Both the position numbers and the translations under genes were made by a program. From contig CACYWT010000021.1 of NCBI GenBank assembly GCA_902778175.1, forward strand, positions 20,127 to 84,126: a stretch of DNA of 64,000 nucleotides. Direction: 5' to 3'. This DNA comes from an uncultured Ruminococcus sp. Lineage in GTDB: Bacteria > Bacillota > Clostridia > Oscillospirales > Acutalibacteraceae. Positions 27,844 to 37,141 of the stretch are shown here, one piece after another; position 1 is the stretch's first letter; every line of letters begins with the position of its first letter. Under the pieces are notes generated by a model, which worked only from the letters and a program-made list of their open reading frames with translations, made no database searches and was not told the origin of the DNA.

Positions 27844-29283
27844 GTGAATAATGATCTGGAAAAAAAGCGTCAGGAAAAAATAGAAAGCTTCAGGCTTCAG
27901 TTTGACGCTGATTCAGATGATGATATAACTGAAGAAAGCGGATCCCCGGAAGAAAATCCGCAGGATTTCAGTATTGATCTGCAAAGTGAGAGCAGTCCGG
28001 AGGAACAGGATATTTTTTCCGGAGATGATTTTTCAGACAGCGAGCTGTCCAGCTACAGCGACGATGCTCCGCCGCCTGAGGTCACACTGAATAAAAAGGA
28101 GCTTCGCGCAGCAAAGAGGCATGACAAAAAACGCCGCCGCATCAAAGCCAAGAAGAACAGGGTGATATTCCGGACTGTATGGTTTGCGATGATAATATTT
28201 GTGTCCATCATGATAGCACAGTATATCATGGTCGGCGTCAATGATATGCTTGCAGTGGGGCGCGAGGAAGAAAGAACCGTTAAGGTAACAGTCCCGGCTG
28301 ATGCAACAATAGATCAGATCGCGGATATTCTTGTCAGCAATAATATAATAAAGAACGAGGCGTTCTTCAAGCTTTTTGCTACCTTTACAAAATCGACTAC
28401 CGGTTTTACGCAGGGAACTTTCCAGATCCCGACAAATAAGGATTATATGGCTCTTATAAACGACCTTCAATCCGAGGAAAACCGTACCGATACCGTAAAG
28501 ATACAGTTCAGAGAGGGTATTTCGATACTTGAAATGGCTCAGATGCTTGAGGACAATAAGGTCTGCAATGCTCAGGATTTCCTTAATAAATGCAATTCTG
28601 ACGAGTTCGACGAGGATTACGAGTTCCTCAGGAATATAAAAAATAAGAGCAGCAGATATTATAAGCTCGAAGGTTATCTCTTTCCTGATACTTATGAATA
28701 TTATGTAGGAGAGGATCCTGTGTCTGTTATCTACAAATTCCTGCGTAACTATAATTCAAAGGTATATTATACAAAGATAAGGTTTGTGTCCGGCGAAAAG
28801 AAACAGACGATCGCTCAGCGCGCACAGCAGCTTGGCATGACGGTCGAGGACGCGCTGACAATGGCGTCGCTTATACAGGCTGAGGCGGCAGATGAGGACG
28901 ATATGTACATGATCTCTTCGATTCTCCATAACCGTCTTGCAACAGCCAAAAACGGCGGCATGAATGAAAACGATGAAGGCGGTTTCCTGAAACTGCAGCT
29001 TGACTCCACGGTATTCTATCCATATAAAACTCAGGCACAGGTTCCGGCTTCTATCAGAGGTACCTACAGCAGCAGATACAACACATACAAGATAGAAGGT
29101 CTGCCGGCAGGTCCGATATGCGATCCGGGTATGAAAGCTCTTGAAGCTGCGCTCAATCCTCCGGAAACGGAATATTATTACTTCTGTCATAAGGCAGCAA
29201 CTGCCGATGAGCCTGCTAAGGCTTATTATGCTGTCACAATGGAAGAACATCTTGCAAATCAGGAGGAAGCAGGTCTTCTGTAA
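27844..29283 (+). CDS. mltG: Endolytic murein transglycosylase MltG (YceG-like)
   Basis: A 479-residue membrane-anchored enzyme that cleaves nascent glycan strands and sets their length. An acidic cytoplasmic region of about 85 residues and a Lys/Arg cluster precede one helix at about 107-127. A LysM-like subdomain (TVPADATIDQIADIL) and the catalytic domain (LEGYLFPDTYE, then MASLIQAEA with the catalytic Glu) follow. LDSTVFYPY and GLPAGPICDPG are conserved. The GTG at 27844 is preferred because GGGGAGG lies eight bases upstream; an in-frame ATG at 27826 precedes that site. Confidence 0.93.
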   Translation: MNNDLEKKRQEKIESFRLQFDADSDDDITEESGSPEENPQDFSIDLQSESSPEEQDIFSGDDFSDSELSSYSDDAPPPEVTLNKKELRAAKRHDKKRRRIKAKKNRVIFRTVWFAMIIFVSIMIAQYIMVGVNDMLAVGREEERTVKVTVPADATIDQIADILVSNNIIKNEAFFKLFATFTKSTTGFTQGTFQIPTNKDYMALINDLQSEENRTDTVKIQFREGISILEMAQMLEDNKVCNAQDFLNKCNSDEFDEDYEFLRNIKNKSSRYYKLEGYLFPDTYEYYVGEDPVSVIYKFLRNYNSKVYYTKIRFVSGEKKQTIAQRAQQLGMTVEDALTMASLIQAEAADEDDMYMISSILHNRLATAKNGGMNENDEGGFLKLQLDSTVFYPYKTQAQVPASIRGTYSSRYNTYKIEGLPAGPICDPGMKALEAALNPPETEYYYFCHKAATADEPAKAYYAVTMEEHLANQEEAGLL

Positions 29284-29370
29284 ATCAGAAAAAGAAAAAC
29301 GGGTATAATATAAAACAGATATCTGTATCAGGGAACTGGAAAACGTCTTTATTTATGACCTGATCCTGCA

Positions 29371-29406
29371 AATCAAACGCTGATTTTGAGAAAAGTCAGC
29401 GTTTGA
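29371..29406 (+). terminator. Strong hairpin after mltG
   Basis: TCAAACGCTGA pairs perfectly with TCAGCGTTTGA around a 12-base loop. No clear T run follows, so termination is plausible but unproven. The rest of 29284-29630 holds no gene I can support. Confidence 0.45.
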
Positions 29407-29630
29407 CTGATTAAAGGCAGTACTGCGCAAAGAATTACTGACGGCTCAGCGCCGGATGATCTGCTGTTTTTTCACTTTATGACGAATAAAGACGGCATAT
29501 CTGAGGCATTATTTTTGCGCGCAAATGCTTTGAAAAGCCTGAATGAATGGTAATAATTACTGACAGTTACGAATAAAAAGGAAAAAATTTCCTGATTATG
29601 ATAAAAATTCAGGACTGAGGAAAAATAATA

Positions 29631-29659
29631 TTGACAATCAGTATTATTTGTATTATGAT
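29631..29659 (+). promoter_or_regulatory. Sigma-A-type promoter of murA
   Basis: TTGACA (29631-29636) and TATGAT (29654-29659) are 17 bases apart, leaving a leader of about 155 bases before murA. Confidence 0.65.
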
Positions 29660-29819
29660 AACTCAAGAGTGAAACTCTCTGATTATGCGCAATTGCGTCT
29701 TTTTGTGACAAAAATATTGTGCTGTACCTTGATTTTTCTGATTTTTTATATATCTCAAGGCATATTCCGGCAGGTTCCGGAAAAGCCCTCAAACATTTTA
29801 ACCGGGAGAGTGTTGAGCA

Positions 29820-31100
29820 TTGGAGAAAATAGTCGTAAACGGCGGTAACAAGCTTCACGGAAGCGTGAAGATCAGCGGAGCCAAAAATGCTGCCGTAGCA
29901 ATTATCCCAGCAGTTGTTTTATCCGACGGCGTTTGCCGTATTGAGAATATCCCCAATATACAGGATGTTAATCTTATCGCAGAGATCCTTCATAAAATGG
30001 GCGCAAAGATAAGCCGTATCAACAAGACTACACTTGAGATAGACCCTCGCGGTATCCGCGAGCCTGTTGCTGCGTATGATCTTGTCCGTCATATGCGGGC
30101 TTCAAGCTATCTTATGGGCGCGCTTTTAGGAAAATTCCTCCGTGCGGAGGTTGCGCTTCCCGGCGGATGTGATTTCGGCGTCCGTCCCGTGGATCAGCAT
30201 CTTAAAGGCTTCGGTATACTCGGTGCAACACATAATGTTGAAGGCGGTATGATAAAGATCAAGGCTGACAGACTTGTCGGAAATCATATCTATCTTGATG
30301 TTGTATCTGTCGGCGCTACTGTCAATGTAATGCTTGCCGCTGTCAAGGCTGAGGGCAGAACTACTATTGAGAATGCAGCAAAAGAGCCGCATATCGTCGA
30401 TCTTGCAAACTTCCTCAATTCCATGGGAGCTGACGTAAGGGGCGCAGGAACAGATGTTATAAAGATAAATGGCGTAAAGTCACTCAGAGGTACTACCTAC
30501 TCGATAATTCCCGACCAGATCGAGGCAGGAACATATATGGCAGCAGTTGCCTGCGCAGGCGGAAACGTGCTGATAGAAAACGTGATCCCGAAGCATCTTG
30601 AATCCATTACCGCAAAGCTGCGTGAGATGGGTGTGAAGATAGAGGAATATGATGATTCTGTCCGTGTTATTCGTGAAGGCAGACTTCGCAGATGCAATGT
30701 GAAGACCATGCCTCATCCGGGCTTCCCTACAGATATGCAGCCGCAGATAGCAGCTATTCTGGCAACAGCCGATGGAACAAGCATCGTCAACGAGGCAGTG
30801 TGGGACAACAGGTTCAAATATGTTGAAGAGCTTCGCAGAATGGGCGCGGTTATTTCCGTAGACGGAAAGCTTGCTGTAATTGAGGGAGTGGATCATCTTG
30901 AGGGCGCTCCCGTAAAGGCTACTGATCTCCGTGCAGGAGCTGCTATGATAATAGCGGCGCTTGGCGCAAAGGGTACGACCCGTATAGAGGATATCAGGCA
31001 TATTGAGCGCGGATATGAGGATGTAGTTGAAAAATTTGCTTCGATCGGAGCAGATATCAAGCGTGTATATACTAATGACGGTGCAACGAGGACTGCATAA
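29820..31100 (+). CDS. murA: UDP-N-acetylglucosamine 1-carboxyvinyltransferase
   Basis: A 426-residue enzyme for the first committed step of peptidoglycan synthesis, transferring enolpyruvate to UDP-GlcNAc. The N-terminus NGGNKLHGSVKISGAKNAA supplies the catalytic Lys/Asn. The loop PGGCDFGVRPVDQHL carries the Cys targeted by fosfomycin, so the enzyme should be sensitive. It starts with TTG at 29820, with GGGAGAG ten bases upstream. Confidence 0.97.
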   Translation: MEKIVVNGGNKLHGSVKISGAKNAAVAIIPAVVLSDGVCRIENIPNIQDVNLIAEILHKMGAKISRINKTTLEIDPRGIREPVAAYDLVRHMRASSYLMGALLGKFLRAEVALPGGCDFGVRPVDQHLKGFGILGATHNVEGGMIKIKADRLVGNHIYLDVVSVGATVNVMLAAVKAEGRTTIENAAKEPHIVDLANFLNSMGADVRGAGTDVIKINGVKSLRGTTYSIIPDQIEAGTYMAAVACAGGNVLIENVIPKHLESITAKLREMGVKIEEYDDSVRVIREGRLRRCNVKTMPHPGFPTDMQPQIAAILATADGTSIVNEAVWDNRFKYVEELRRMGAVISVDGKLAVIEGVDHLEGAPVKATDLRAGAAMIIAALGAKGTTRIEDIRHIERGYEDVVEKFASIGADIKRVYTNDGATRTA

Positions 31101-31114
31101 GACCGTTTTACAAA

Positions 31115-31149
31115 GGAGACATCTTAAAAGCAGGATGTCTCCTTTTTTT
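31115..31149 (+). terminator. Rho-independent terminator after murA
   Basis: GGAGACATC pairs with GATGTCTCC, followed by seven T bases. Confidence 0.92.
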
Positions 31150-31223
31150 GAATCCGTTTCAGACTTTGCTGTACGGTTCTGATTTTATTCTGCTTTTACA
31201 TTTATTTACAGGGGTGTTTTTTT

Positions 31224-32012
31224 GTGCCGAGATTATATCCGTTATTCAGCGGAAGCAGTGGAAACTGCTATTACATAGGATCAGCGCAGAGCGGTATACT
31301 TATTGATGCCGGGCGCAGTGCAAAACAGATAGAGAATTCTCTTGCAGAGCGCGGACTGGATATCAGAAATGTCCGTGCCGTATTTGTAACGCATGAACAT
31401 TCCGATCATATACAGGGACTTCGTGTACTTGCGTCGCGCCACAGACTGCCCGTATACGCCTCAGCAGGCACGATACGCGCTCTTGAGGAAAAGGGACATA
31501 TAAATGAAAAAATATCCGTATACGAGCTTCACGACGGCGGTGCTGACGCCGCAGATATGCACATCACGGCATTTCATACATCACACGACTGCGCCGAGGG
31601 CTGCGGCTATGTGGTGGAAACGGCGGACAGCAGAAAAACTGCTTTTGCCACCGATACCGGAATGATAACAGATGAAATAAGATCAGCCATTTCGGGTTGT
31701 GACACTGTCGTTCTTGAATCAAATCATGATATCCGTATGCTGGAAAACGGTCCCTATCCGTACATTCTGAAAAAGAGGATCCTTTCGGAATACGGACATC
31801 TTTCAAATGACGCCTGCGCAGATACTGCCGTAGGACTTATCAGGAGCGGAACGACAAGGATACTGCTTGCGCATCTCAGCAAGGAAAACAATATTCCCAT
31901 GCTTGCCGAGCAGACCAGCGTATGTGCTTTTGAGGAAGAAAAAATGAAAAGAAATATTGACTATATGCTTACCGTTGTCGGGGAAAACGGCTGCGGCTGC
32001 ATTATGTACTGA
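31224..32012 (+). CDS. MBL-fold metallohydrolase, WalJ/YycJ-like
   Basis: A 262-residue metallo-beta-lactamase-fold protein. The metal ligands are in THEHSDHIQG, with further His at HTSHD and Asp in ATDTGM; the N-terminus FSGSSGNCYYI is typical of YycJ/WalJ. Relatives are proposed to be 5'-3' DNA exonucleases coordinating cell division and replication. It starts at a GTG (31224), and rlmH follows nine bases after its stop. The WalJ-RlmH pairing is common in Firmicutes. Confidence 0.88.
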   Translation: MPRLYPLFSGSSGNCYYIGSAQSGILIDAGRSAKQIENSLAERGLDIRNVRAVFVTHEHSDHIQGLRVLASRHRLPVYASAGTIRALEEKGHINEKISVYELHDGGADAADMHITAFHTSHDCAEGCGYVVETADSRKTAFATDTGMITDEIRSAISGCDTVVLESNHDIRMLENGPYPYILKKRILSEYGHLSNDACADTAVGLIRSGTTRILLAHLSKENNIPMLAEQTSVCAFEEEKMKRNIDYMLTVVGENGCGCIMY

Positions 32013-32021
32013 GGGAATACC

Positions 32022-32504
32022 ATGATAAAGATAACTATCCTCTGTGTAGGAAAGCTGAAGGAGGAATACTGGCGGCAGGCGTGTGCCGAATATTCCAAGA
32101 GAATGACCCGTTTTGCAGATTTTTCCATAATCGAGGTAAACGAGGAACGTATGCCTGACGAACCGTCGCAGGCGCAGATAGAGAATACCCTGCGCAAAGA
32201 GGGTGAGAGGCTTATTGCGAAGATGCCTTCCGGATCTGCGGTAATACCGATGTGCATTGAAGGCAGGCAGTATGATTCGCCATCTCTTGCTGCGGAAATA
32301 GAGGATCTTGCATCGGCAGGATACAGTCACATATTTTTTGTTATCGGCGGATCGTGGGGGCTTTCGGACGAAGTAAAGAAATGTGCAAAAATAAAGCTGT
32401 CCATGTCGAAAATGACGTTTCCGCACCAGCTTGCGAGGGTCATGCTGTGCGAGCAGATATACCGTGCTTTTCAGATAAACGGCGGCGGAAAATACCATAA
32501 ATAA
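32022..32504 (+). CDS. rlmH: 23S rRNA (pseudouridine1915-N3)-methyltransferase RlmH
   Basis: A 160-residue SPOUT methyltransferase that modifies helix 69 of 23S rRNA. The C-terminal knot carries FVIGGSWGLSDEV and the signature MTFPHQLARVMLCEQIYRAFQINGG written in two conserved blocks. The family ends in YHK, as here. Length is standard. Confidence 0.97.
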   Translation: MIKITILCVGKLKEEYWRQACAEYSKRMTRFADFSIIEVNEERMPDEPSQAQIENTLRKEGERLIAKMPSGSAVIPMCIEGRQYDSPSLAAEIEDLASAGYSHIFFVIGGSWGLSDEVKKCAKIKLSMSKMTFPHQLARVMLCEQIYRAFQINGGGKYHK

Positions 32505-32567
32505 TGAATAAAGACAGTGTGATGTGCATATATTATTACCGTACAATAATAAATCGGTGGTGATAAT

Positions 32568-33116
32568 ATGTCGAAATACAGCAGCAGTTCATTTTCGTCC
32601 GCAGGGGCAGGAGCGGTATCCCGTCCGGAGGGTTTCAGCTTTTCCGCTTTTTTCAGAAAATATAAGCACTATATTGTTTCCATAGCAATAGCCCTTGCGG
32701 TCGGCATACTCGGAGGTATAATCACCTATCTCGGCATGGGGGAATTCAATTCTCTGAACCAGCCGCCCTTATCGCCGCCGGGATTTCTTTTTCCGGTGGT
32801 ATGGTCGGTACTTTATGTGCTGATGGGTGTAGGTGCAGCGAGAGTATACAAAAAGGACGGAAATCTGTTTTCGCCTGCGCTTAAAGTATATGCTGCGCAG
32901 TTGTTTTTCAATTTTTTCTGGAGCGTATTCTTTTTCGGGTTCGGGCTGTATTGGTTCTCGTTTATATGGCTTGCAGTTTTATGGGGACTTGTGCTTGCGA
33001 TGATAATACTTTTCAAAAACACTGACAATGCGGCAGCGTATATGCAGATACCGTATATATTATGGCTGACATTTGCGGCATACCTCAATATCGGGATAGC
33101 ATTTCTTAATGCATGA
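32568..33116 (+). CDS. TspO/MBR family tryptophan-rich sensory protein
   Basis: A 182-residue membrane protein with five helices. The first 35 residues are a Ser-rich cytoplasmic extension longer than usual. Conserved family blocks are PPLSPPGFLFPVVWSVLYVLMG and LFFNFFWSVFFFG, split across helices 2-4, and the PYILWLTFAAYLN end. TspO proteins bind tetrapyrroles and some catalyse porphyrin degradation. The physiological role here is not evident from neighbours. Confidence 0.92.
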   Translation: MSKYSSSSFSSAGAGAVSRPEGFSFSAFFRKYKHYIVSIAIALAVGILGGIITYLGMGEFNSLNQPPLSPPGFLFPVVWSVLYVLMGVGAARVYKKDGNLFSPALKVYAAQLFFNFFWSVFFFGFGLYWFSFIWLAVLWGLVLAMIILFKNTDNAAAYMQIPYILWLTFAAYLNIGIAFLNA

Positions 33117-33191
33117 CCGTAGCGCGGCAAAGAAAGGCAAAAAGAAAAAAGGCGACCGGCAGAGATTGTTCCGGACAGCCTTGGTAAAAAG

Positions 33192-33229
33192 AGTAACCGT
33201 TGTTTTTCGGGACAAGCGGTTACTTTTTT
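33192..33229 (+). terminator. Rho-independent terminator after tspO
   Basis: AGTAACCG pairs with CGGTTACT, followed by a T run. Confidence 0.8.
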
Positions 33230-33332
33230 CTGCATTTTTTACGGAATTACACCGGATAATATACTTATTCCTGAAAGGTCTGAATACCGCTTATTGTTAT
33301 AATGTTCTATGAATTTCTATCTCTGCCTTCAG

Positions 33333-33375
33333 AAGGAGTTACTGTTGTCTTAATTAAGGAGTTACTGTTGTCTTG
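33333..33375 (+). repeat. 24-bp tandem duplication upstream of tmk
   Basis: AAGGAGTTACTGTTGTCTT occurs at 33333 and again 24 bases later, just before the tmk promoter. Two direct copies could be an operator, but may simply be a duplication. Confidence 0.7.
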
Positions 33376-33396
33376 CTAAGTTGTTAATTAAGATAC

Positions 33397-33425
33397 TTGT
33401 AAACACAGTATAAATATGGTATAAT
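33397..33425 (+). promoter_or_regulatory. Sigma-A-type promoter of tmk
   Basis: TTGTAA (33397-33402) and TATAAT (33420-33425) are 17 bases apart and 35 bases before the tmk start. Confidence 0.75.
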
Positions 33426-33460
33426 TGATTCATTCCTGTCTGGAAGTGAGTTGAAAAACT

Positions 33461-34087
33461 ATGGAAAAAGGAAAATTTATTGTCTTTGAAGGACTGGACG
33501 GCTCCGGTAAGGGAACGCAGCTCCGTCTTTTTGCCGAGGAGCTCAGGCGCCGCGGCAGACGTGTATATGAAACAGCAGAACCTACCGCCTCCTCCACCGG
33601 AGGTATGATACGCGACGCTCTCGGCGGCTTTGTGCAGAGAGATGCATACGAGCTTTCCGCGCTCTTTCTCGCTGACCGTATCTTCCATAATGTAAATCCG
33701 AAAAACGGTATTCGCAAATTCATCGACGAGGGGATAGACGTTATCTGCGACAGATATTACTATTCATCCTTTGCTTATCAGGGTATCGACGCAGACCTCG
33801 GCTGGGTGATGCAGCTCAATATCGGCTGCCGCGAAATTCTTCGCCCCGATCTTTGTATCTTCCTCGATGCGGATATTGATTCCTGCGACGAGAGGATATC
33901 CTCAAGCCGCCTTGACCGCGAGATATATGAGAATAAACAGGCTCAGGCGCGTATCCGCAGCCGCTTTTTCGAGGTGTTTGACAAACTCGGGGACAGTGAA
34001 AATATAAAAATCGTCAATGCCGCAAGGGATATACCTTCGGTGTCGGCTGATATAATAAAAATCTATGACAGCATAAAGGAGAAATGA
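33461..34087 (+). CDS. tmk: Thymidylate kinase
   Basis: A 208-residue kinase phosphorylating dTMP. The P-loop is FEGLDGSGKGTQ near residue 8. The DRYYYSSFAYQG block is the conserved dTMP-binding region and a C-terminal LID follows. Lys replaces the usual Thr/Ser-rich end of the P-loop, as in several clostridial enzymes. metY follows four bases after its stop, so both are co-transcribed. Confidence 0.94.
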   Translation: MEKGKFIVFEGLDGSGKGTQLRLFAEELRRRGRRVYETAEPTASSTGGMIRDALGGFVQRDAYELSALFLADRIFHNVNPKNGIRKFIDEGIDVICDRYYYSSFAYQGIDADLGWVMQLNIGCREILRPDLCIFLDADIDSCDERISSSRLDREIYENKQAQARIRSRFFEVFDKLGDSENIKIVNAARDIPSVSADIIKIYDSIKEK

Positions 34088-34091
34088 AAAA

Positions 34092-35363
34092 ATGGGATAC
34101 CATATCAACACAAAATGCCTGCAGGCAGGCTATGATCCGAAAAACGGCGAACCGCGCGTTATTCCGATCGTACAGAGCACTACCTTCAAATATGACAGTG
34201 CCGCTACCCTCGGAAAGCTTTTTGATCTTGAGGAGGACGGCTTCTTCTATACCCGTCTGACTAACCCTACCCTCAGCGCCGTTGCTGCAAAGATCGCAGA
34301 GCTTGAGGGCGGTGTCGGAGCAATGCTCACCGCTTCCGGTCAGGCTGCAAATATGATCTCTGTGACAAATATCTGTCACGCAGGCGATCATGTAGTATGC
34401 GCTGCCGCAATTTACGGCGGTACATTCAACCTTTTCAACAAATCCCTGCGTGAGCTTGGTATAGATTTTACCTTCCTCCGTCCCGATGCAACAGAAGATG
34501 AAATAGCTGCTTCATTCAAGGATAATACTAAGGCAGTGTTTATCGAGAGCGTATCCAATCCCTCGCTTGATGTTGCGGATATCGAAACATATGTCCGTCA
34601 GGCTCATGCTCACGGTGTTCCTCTCATTGTTGATAATACCTTCCCGACACCGGTTAATTTCAGACCTATCGAGTGGGGCGCTGATATCGTGACCCATTCC
34701 ACGACAAAGTATATGGACGGCCATGCTGTTGCTCTCGGCGGCGTTATCGTTGACAGCGGTAATTTTGACTGGACAAGCGGCAAGTTCCCGATGTTTACCG
34801 AGCCTGATGAATCATATCACGGCGTAGTTTATTCTGAACGCTTTGGCAGAGCCGCATATATCACAAAGGCAACAACTCACCTTATGCGCGATTACGGCGC
34901 TCAGCAAAGCCCGCAGAATGCTTTCCTGCTCAATATCGGACTGGAAACGCTTTTCCTGAGAATGGAACGTCATTGTCAGAATGCTCTTGCCGTTGCCAGA
35001 TTCCTTGAGGCTAACGATAAAATTGAATGGGTAAGCTTCCCCGGACTTGAAAGCAACAAGTATTACGAGCGCTGCAAAAAGCTTATGCCGAACGGCAGCT
35101 GCGGAGTTATCTCCTTCGGCGTAAAGGGCGGCAGAGAAAAGGCAATGCAGTTCATGGATAATCTTGATATGATCAAGCTTGTGATCCATGTTGCAGACGC
35201 AAGGACCTGCGCGCTGCATCCTGCAAGCACGACCCACAGACAGATGAACGATCAGCAACTTGAAGAATGCGGCGTAAAGCCGAATCTTATCAGAATGAGC
35301 GTTGGTCTTGAATACATTGATGATATCATTGCCGATATACAGCAGGCGCTTGATAAGATCTGA
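34092..35363 (+). CDS. metY: O-acetylhomoserine sulfhydrylase family PLP enzyme
   Basis: A 423-residue Cys/Met-metabolism PLP enzyme. The N-terminal VIPIVQSTTFKY, the YTRLTNPT block, ASGQAANM, VDNTFPTPVNFRP and the PLP Lys in THSTTKYMDGHAVALGG all fit O-acetylhomoserine (thiol)-lyase. It would make homocysteine or methionine from O-acetylhomoserine. Methionine gamma-lyase is a close relative and cannot be excluded by reading alone. No SAM riboswitch is present upstream; it depends on the tmk promoter. Confidence 0.88.
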   Translation: MGYHINTKCLQAGYDPKNGEPRVIPIVQSTTFKYDSAATLGKLFDLEEDGFFYTRLTNPTLSAVAAKIAELEGGVGAMLTASGQAANMISVTNICHAGDHVVCAAAIYGGTFNLFNKSLRELGIDFTFLRPDATEDEIAASFKDNTKAVFIESVSNPSLDVADIETYVRQAHAHGVPLIVDNTFPTPVNFRPIEWGADIVTHSTTKYMDGHAVALGGVIVDSGNFDWTSGKFPMFTEPDESYHGVVYSERFGRAAYITKATTHLMRDYGAQQSPQNAFLLNIGLETLFLRMERHCQNALAVARFLEANDKIEWVSFPGLESNKYYERCKKLMPNGSCGVISFGVKGGREKAMQFMDNLDMIKLVIHVADARTCALHPASTTHRQMNDQQLEECGVKPNLIRMSVGLEYIDDIIADIQQALDKI

Positions 35364-35372
35364 TATTATAAA

Positions 35373-35399
35373 ACGGACACCCCGAAAGGAGTGTCCGTA
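35373..35399. terminator. Terminator between convergent metY and DD-carboxypeptidase
   Basis: ACGGACAC pairs with GTGTCCGT. On the minus strand it is followed by TTTT, so it best terminates the carboxypeptidase transcript and may serve both. Confidence 0.7.
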
Positions 35400-35407
35400 A
35401 TTCTGTA

Positions 35408-36853
35408 TTATGATGTCTGAGATAAGGAATTATCAGGTTCGTTGCTGTAGGTGTAATCGAGACCGTAAAGCTTGAAAGCTTCGTTGAACATTACATTTGC
35501 GTCATCATATTTCTTGTAAAGGGATTCGCCCATCATTATAACGGCGATAAAGGTATGTCCGTCCATCGTTGCCGATGCTACGACAGAGGTTCCGGCTTCG
35601 TCAGTAAATCCGGTCTTCATTCCGTCACAGTAGGGAGAATAGTTTTCGCTGTCGGGCTGGATAAGCTTGTTTGAGTTTGTCCAGTAAAGCGTATCGGGCA
35701 TATAGACTTCCGTTTCATCTTCGGAGCTTTCGTCAGCCGAAACTTCGCTGTCTGCCGCTGAGGACTCAGTGCTGATTTCAGCGGCGGATTTTTCGGATTC
35801 CTGCTCGGAGGACGGCGTTTTTGTTTCCTCGGAGGGTTCCTTGATGAGTTCACATTCTCTTTCCGCCTTTGCGCAGGATTCCTTTATGAGAGGGATCGTC
35901 CTTGCATATGCGGCTATTCTCGCAAGATCCTCGGCGCAGGTGTAATGATCGTCGTCGTGCCAGCCGTCAGGAGTTACATAATGTGTGCCCTTGCAGCCTA
36001 TACCCTTGGCAGCCTCATTTACGAGGGACATGAATAATTCAACAGCCTTTTCATTTGAAAGTTTTTCGTTTCCGGAATACATTTTTGCGGCATTGACGGC
36101 GATAGTATAAGCAGCGTCATTGCCTGAGGGAAGCATGAGGGCGTCGATCAGATCGCTGAATGTCATTTTCATTCCGACCATAAGACCTGCTGTGCTTGAA
36201 TCCCAGTTGATAAGACCTATTTCATCGCCTACGGTTATGACAGTATCGGCAGGAATGATCTTTGCACCGACGACAGCAGTCAGCATTTTTGTCGTGCTTG
36301 CCGGATAGAGCTTATCGGTACCGCTGCGCTCATAGATGACTTTGTCGGCATCTGCATCGTATAAAAGAAGATATCTTGCAGTTGCGTTGGCGTCTATTGC
36401 TGCCTTGCTGTCTGAAGGAAGTCTTTTAGTATCTCTTGCAAAGGTCCCTGTCGGTTCATAGCTGAGCTTTTCGGGTTTGCTCTCTTCTTTTTCCGGAGCC
36501 TTGCTTACGGGCTTGCTTTCGGCTTTATCAGCTTTGACAGAATAAACGGAGCTTTCGCTGCTGACGGAGGAATTGTTCTTTTTGAACATTCCTGTCATTG
36601 CTGCGATCCCTGCGCTGCCTGCAAGAAGGATTACAGCGGCAAGTACAATTACAAAACCGGTTTTCTTTTTTTTCTTCGGGGGCTTTCTGCGATGAGGTCT
36701 GTCATTTCTGTGAGGAGCGGATATTTTTTCCGGAGCAGGATTCAATTCCGCCTCCGGGTCTGCAGGGGGTTCCTTGTCGGCATATTCCTCAAGCAGCTGA
36801 GAATATATATCCACAAACTCTTCATTTCTGAAATCATCTTTTTTTTCAGACAT
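35408..36853 (-). CDS. D-alanyl-D-alanine carboxypeptidase with acidic insertion
   Basis: A 481-residue penicillin-binding protein of the DacA/DacF group that trims the terminal D-Ala of stem peptides. A cytoplasmic charged segment (1-65) precedes a signal anchor (66-88) and a Ser/Lys/Glu linker. Catalytic motifs are SxxK at 186-189 (STTK), SGN at 243-245 and KTG at 413-415. Between SGN and KTG, residues about 338-384 form a Ser/Glu-rich low-complexity insert, unusual inside a catalytic domain. The usual C-terminal domain and amphipathic anchor of DacA are absent; the N-terminal helix does the anchoring. Confidence 0.9.
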   Translation of the reverse strand: MSEKKDDFRNEEFVDIYSQLLEEYADKEPPADPEAELNPAPEKISAPHRNDRPHRRKPPKKKKKTGFVIVLAAVILLAGSAGIAAMTGMFKKNNSSVSSESSVYSVKADKAESKPVSKAPEKEESKPEKLSYEPTGTFARDTKRLPSDSKAAIDANATARYLLLYDADADKVIYERSGTDKLYPASTTKMLTAVVGAKIIPADTVITVGDEIGLINWDSSTAGLMVGMKMTFSDLIDALMLPSGNDAAYTIAVNAAKMYSGNEKLSNEKAVELFMSLVNEAAKGIGCKGTHYVTPDGWHDDDHYTCAEDLARIAAYARTIPLIKESCAKAERECELIKEPSEETKTPSSEQESEKSAAEISTESSAADSEVSADESSEDETEVYMPDTLYWTNSNKLIQPDSENYSPYCDGMKTGFTDEAGTSVVASATMDGHTFIAVIMMGESLYKKYDDANVMFNEAFKLYGLDYTYSNEPDNSLSQTS

Positions 36854-37057
36854 TACCCTTTACCTTCCCTTATATATTTTTTACTATAATATTATGCCAT
36901 TGAGGTCATTGATTGTCAATCGGAATAGTGTAACAATATTTCTGCCATTTAAGGGAATAATAAGTTAAATTTTCCCCGATTGCAGGCTGTTTTTCAGGAT
37001 CCGACAGAACTTTGCAAAAAAACACAGGCAAAAATTCAATAAATCTTTGTCAATCGG

Positions 37058-37086
37058 TTGCAAATGAGAGTAAAATATTGTAAAAT
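37058..37086 (+). promoter_or_regulatory. Sigma-A-type promoter of pgi
   Basis: TTGCAA (37058-37063) and TAAAAT (37081-37086) are 17 bases apart, 55 bases before pgi. Confidence 0.6.
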
Positions 37087-37141
37087 ATACTTATACTTTA
37101 TGCTCCGCATTGAACGGAGTCTGATTAAGGAGGATAATCAT

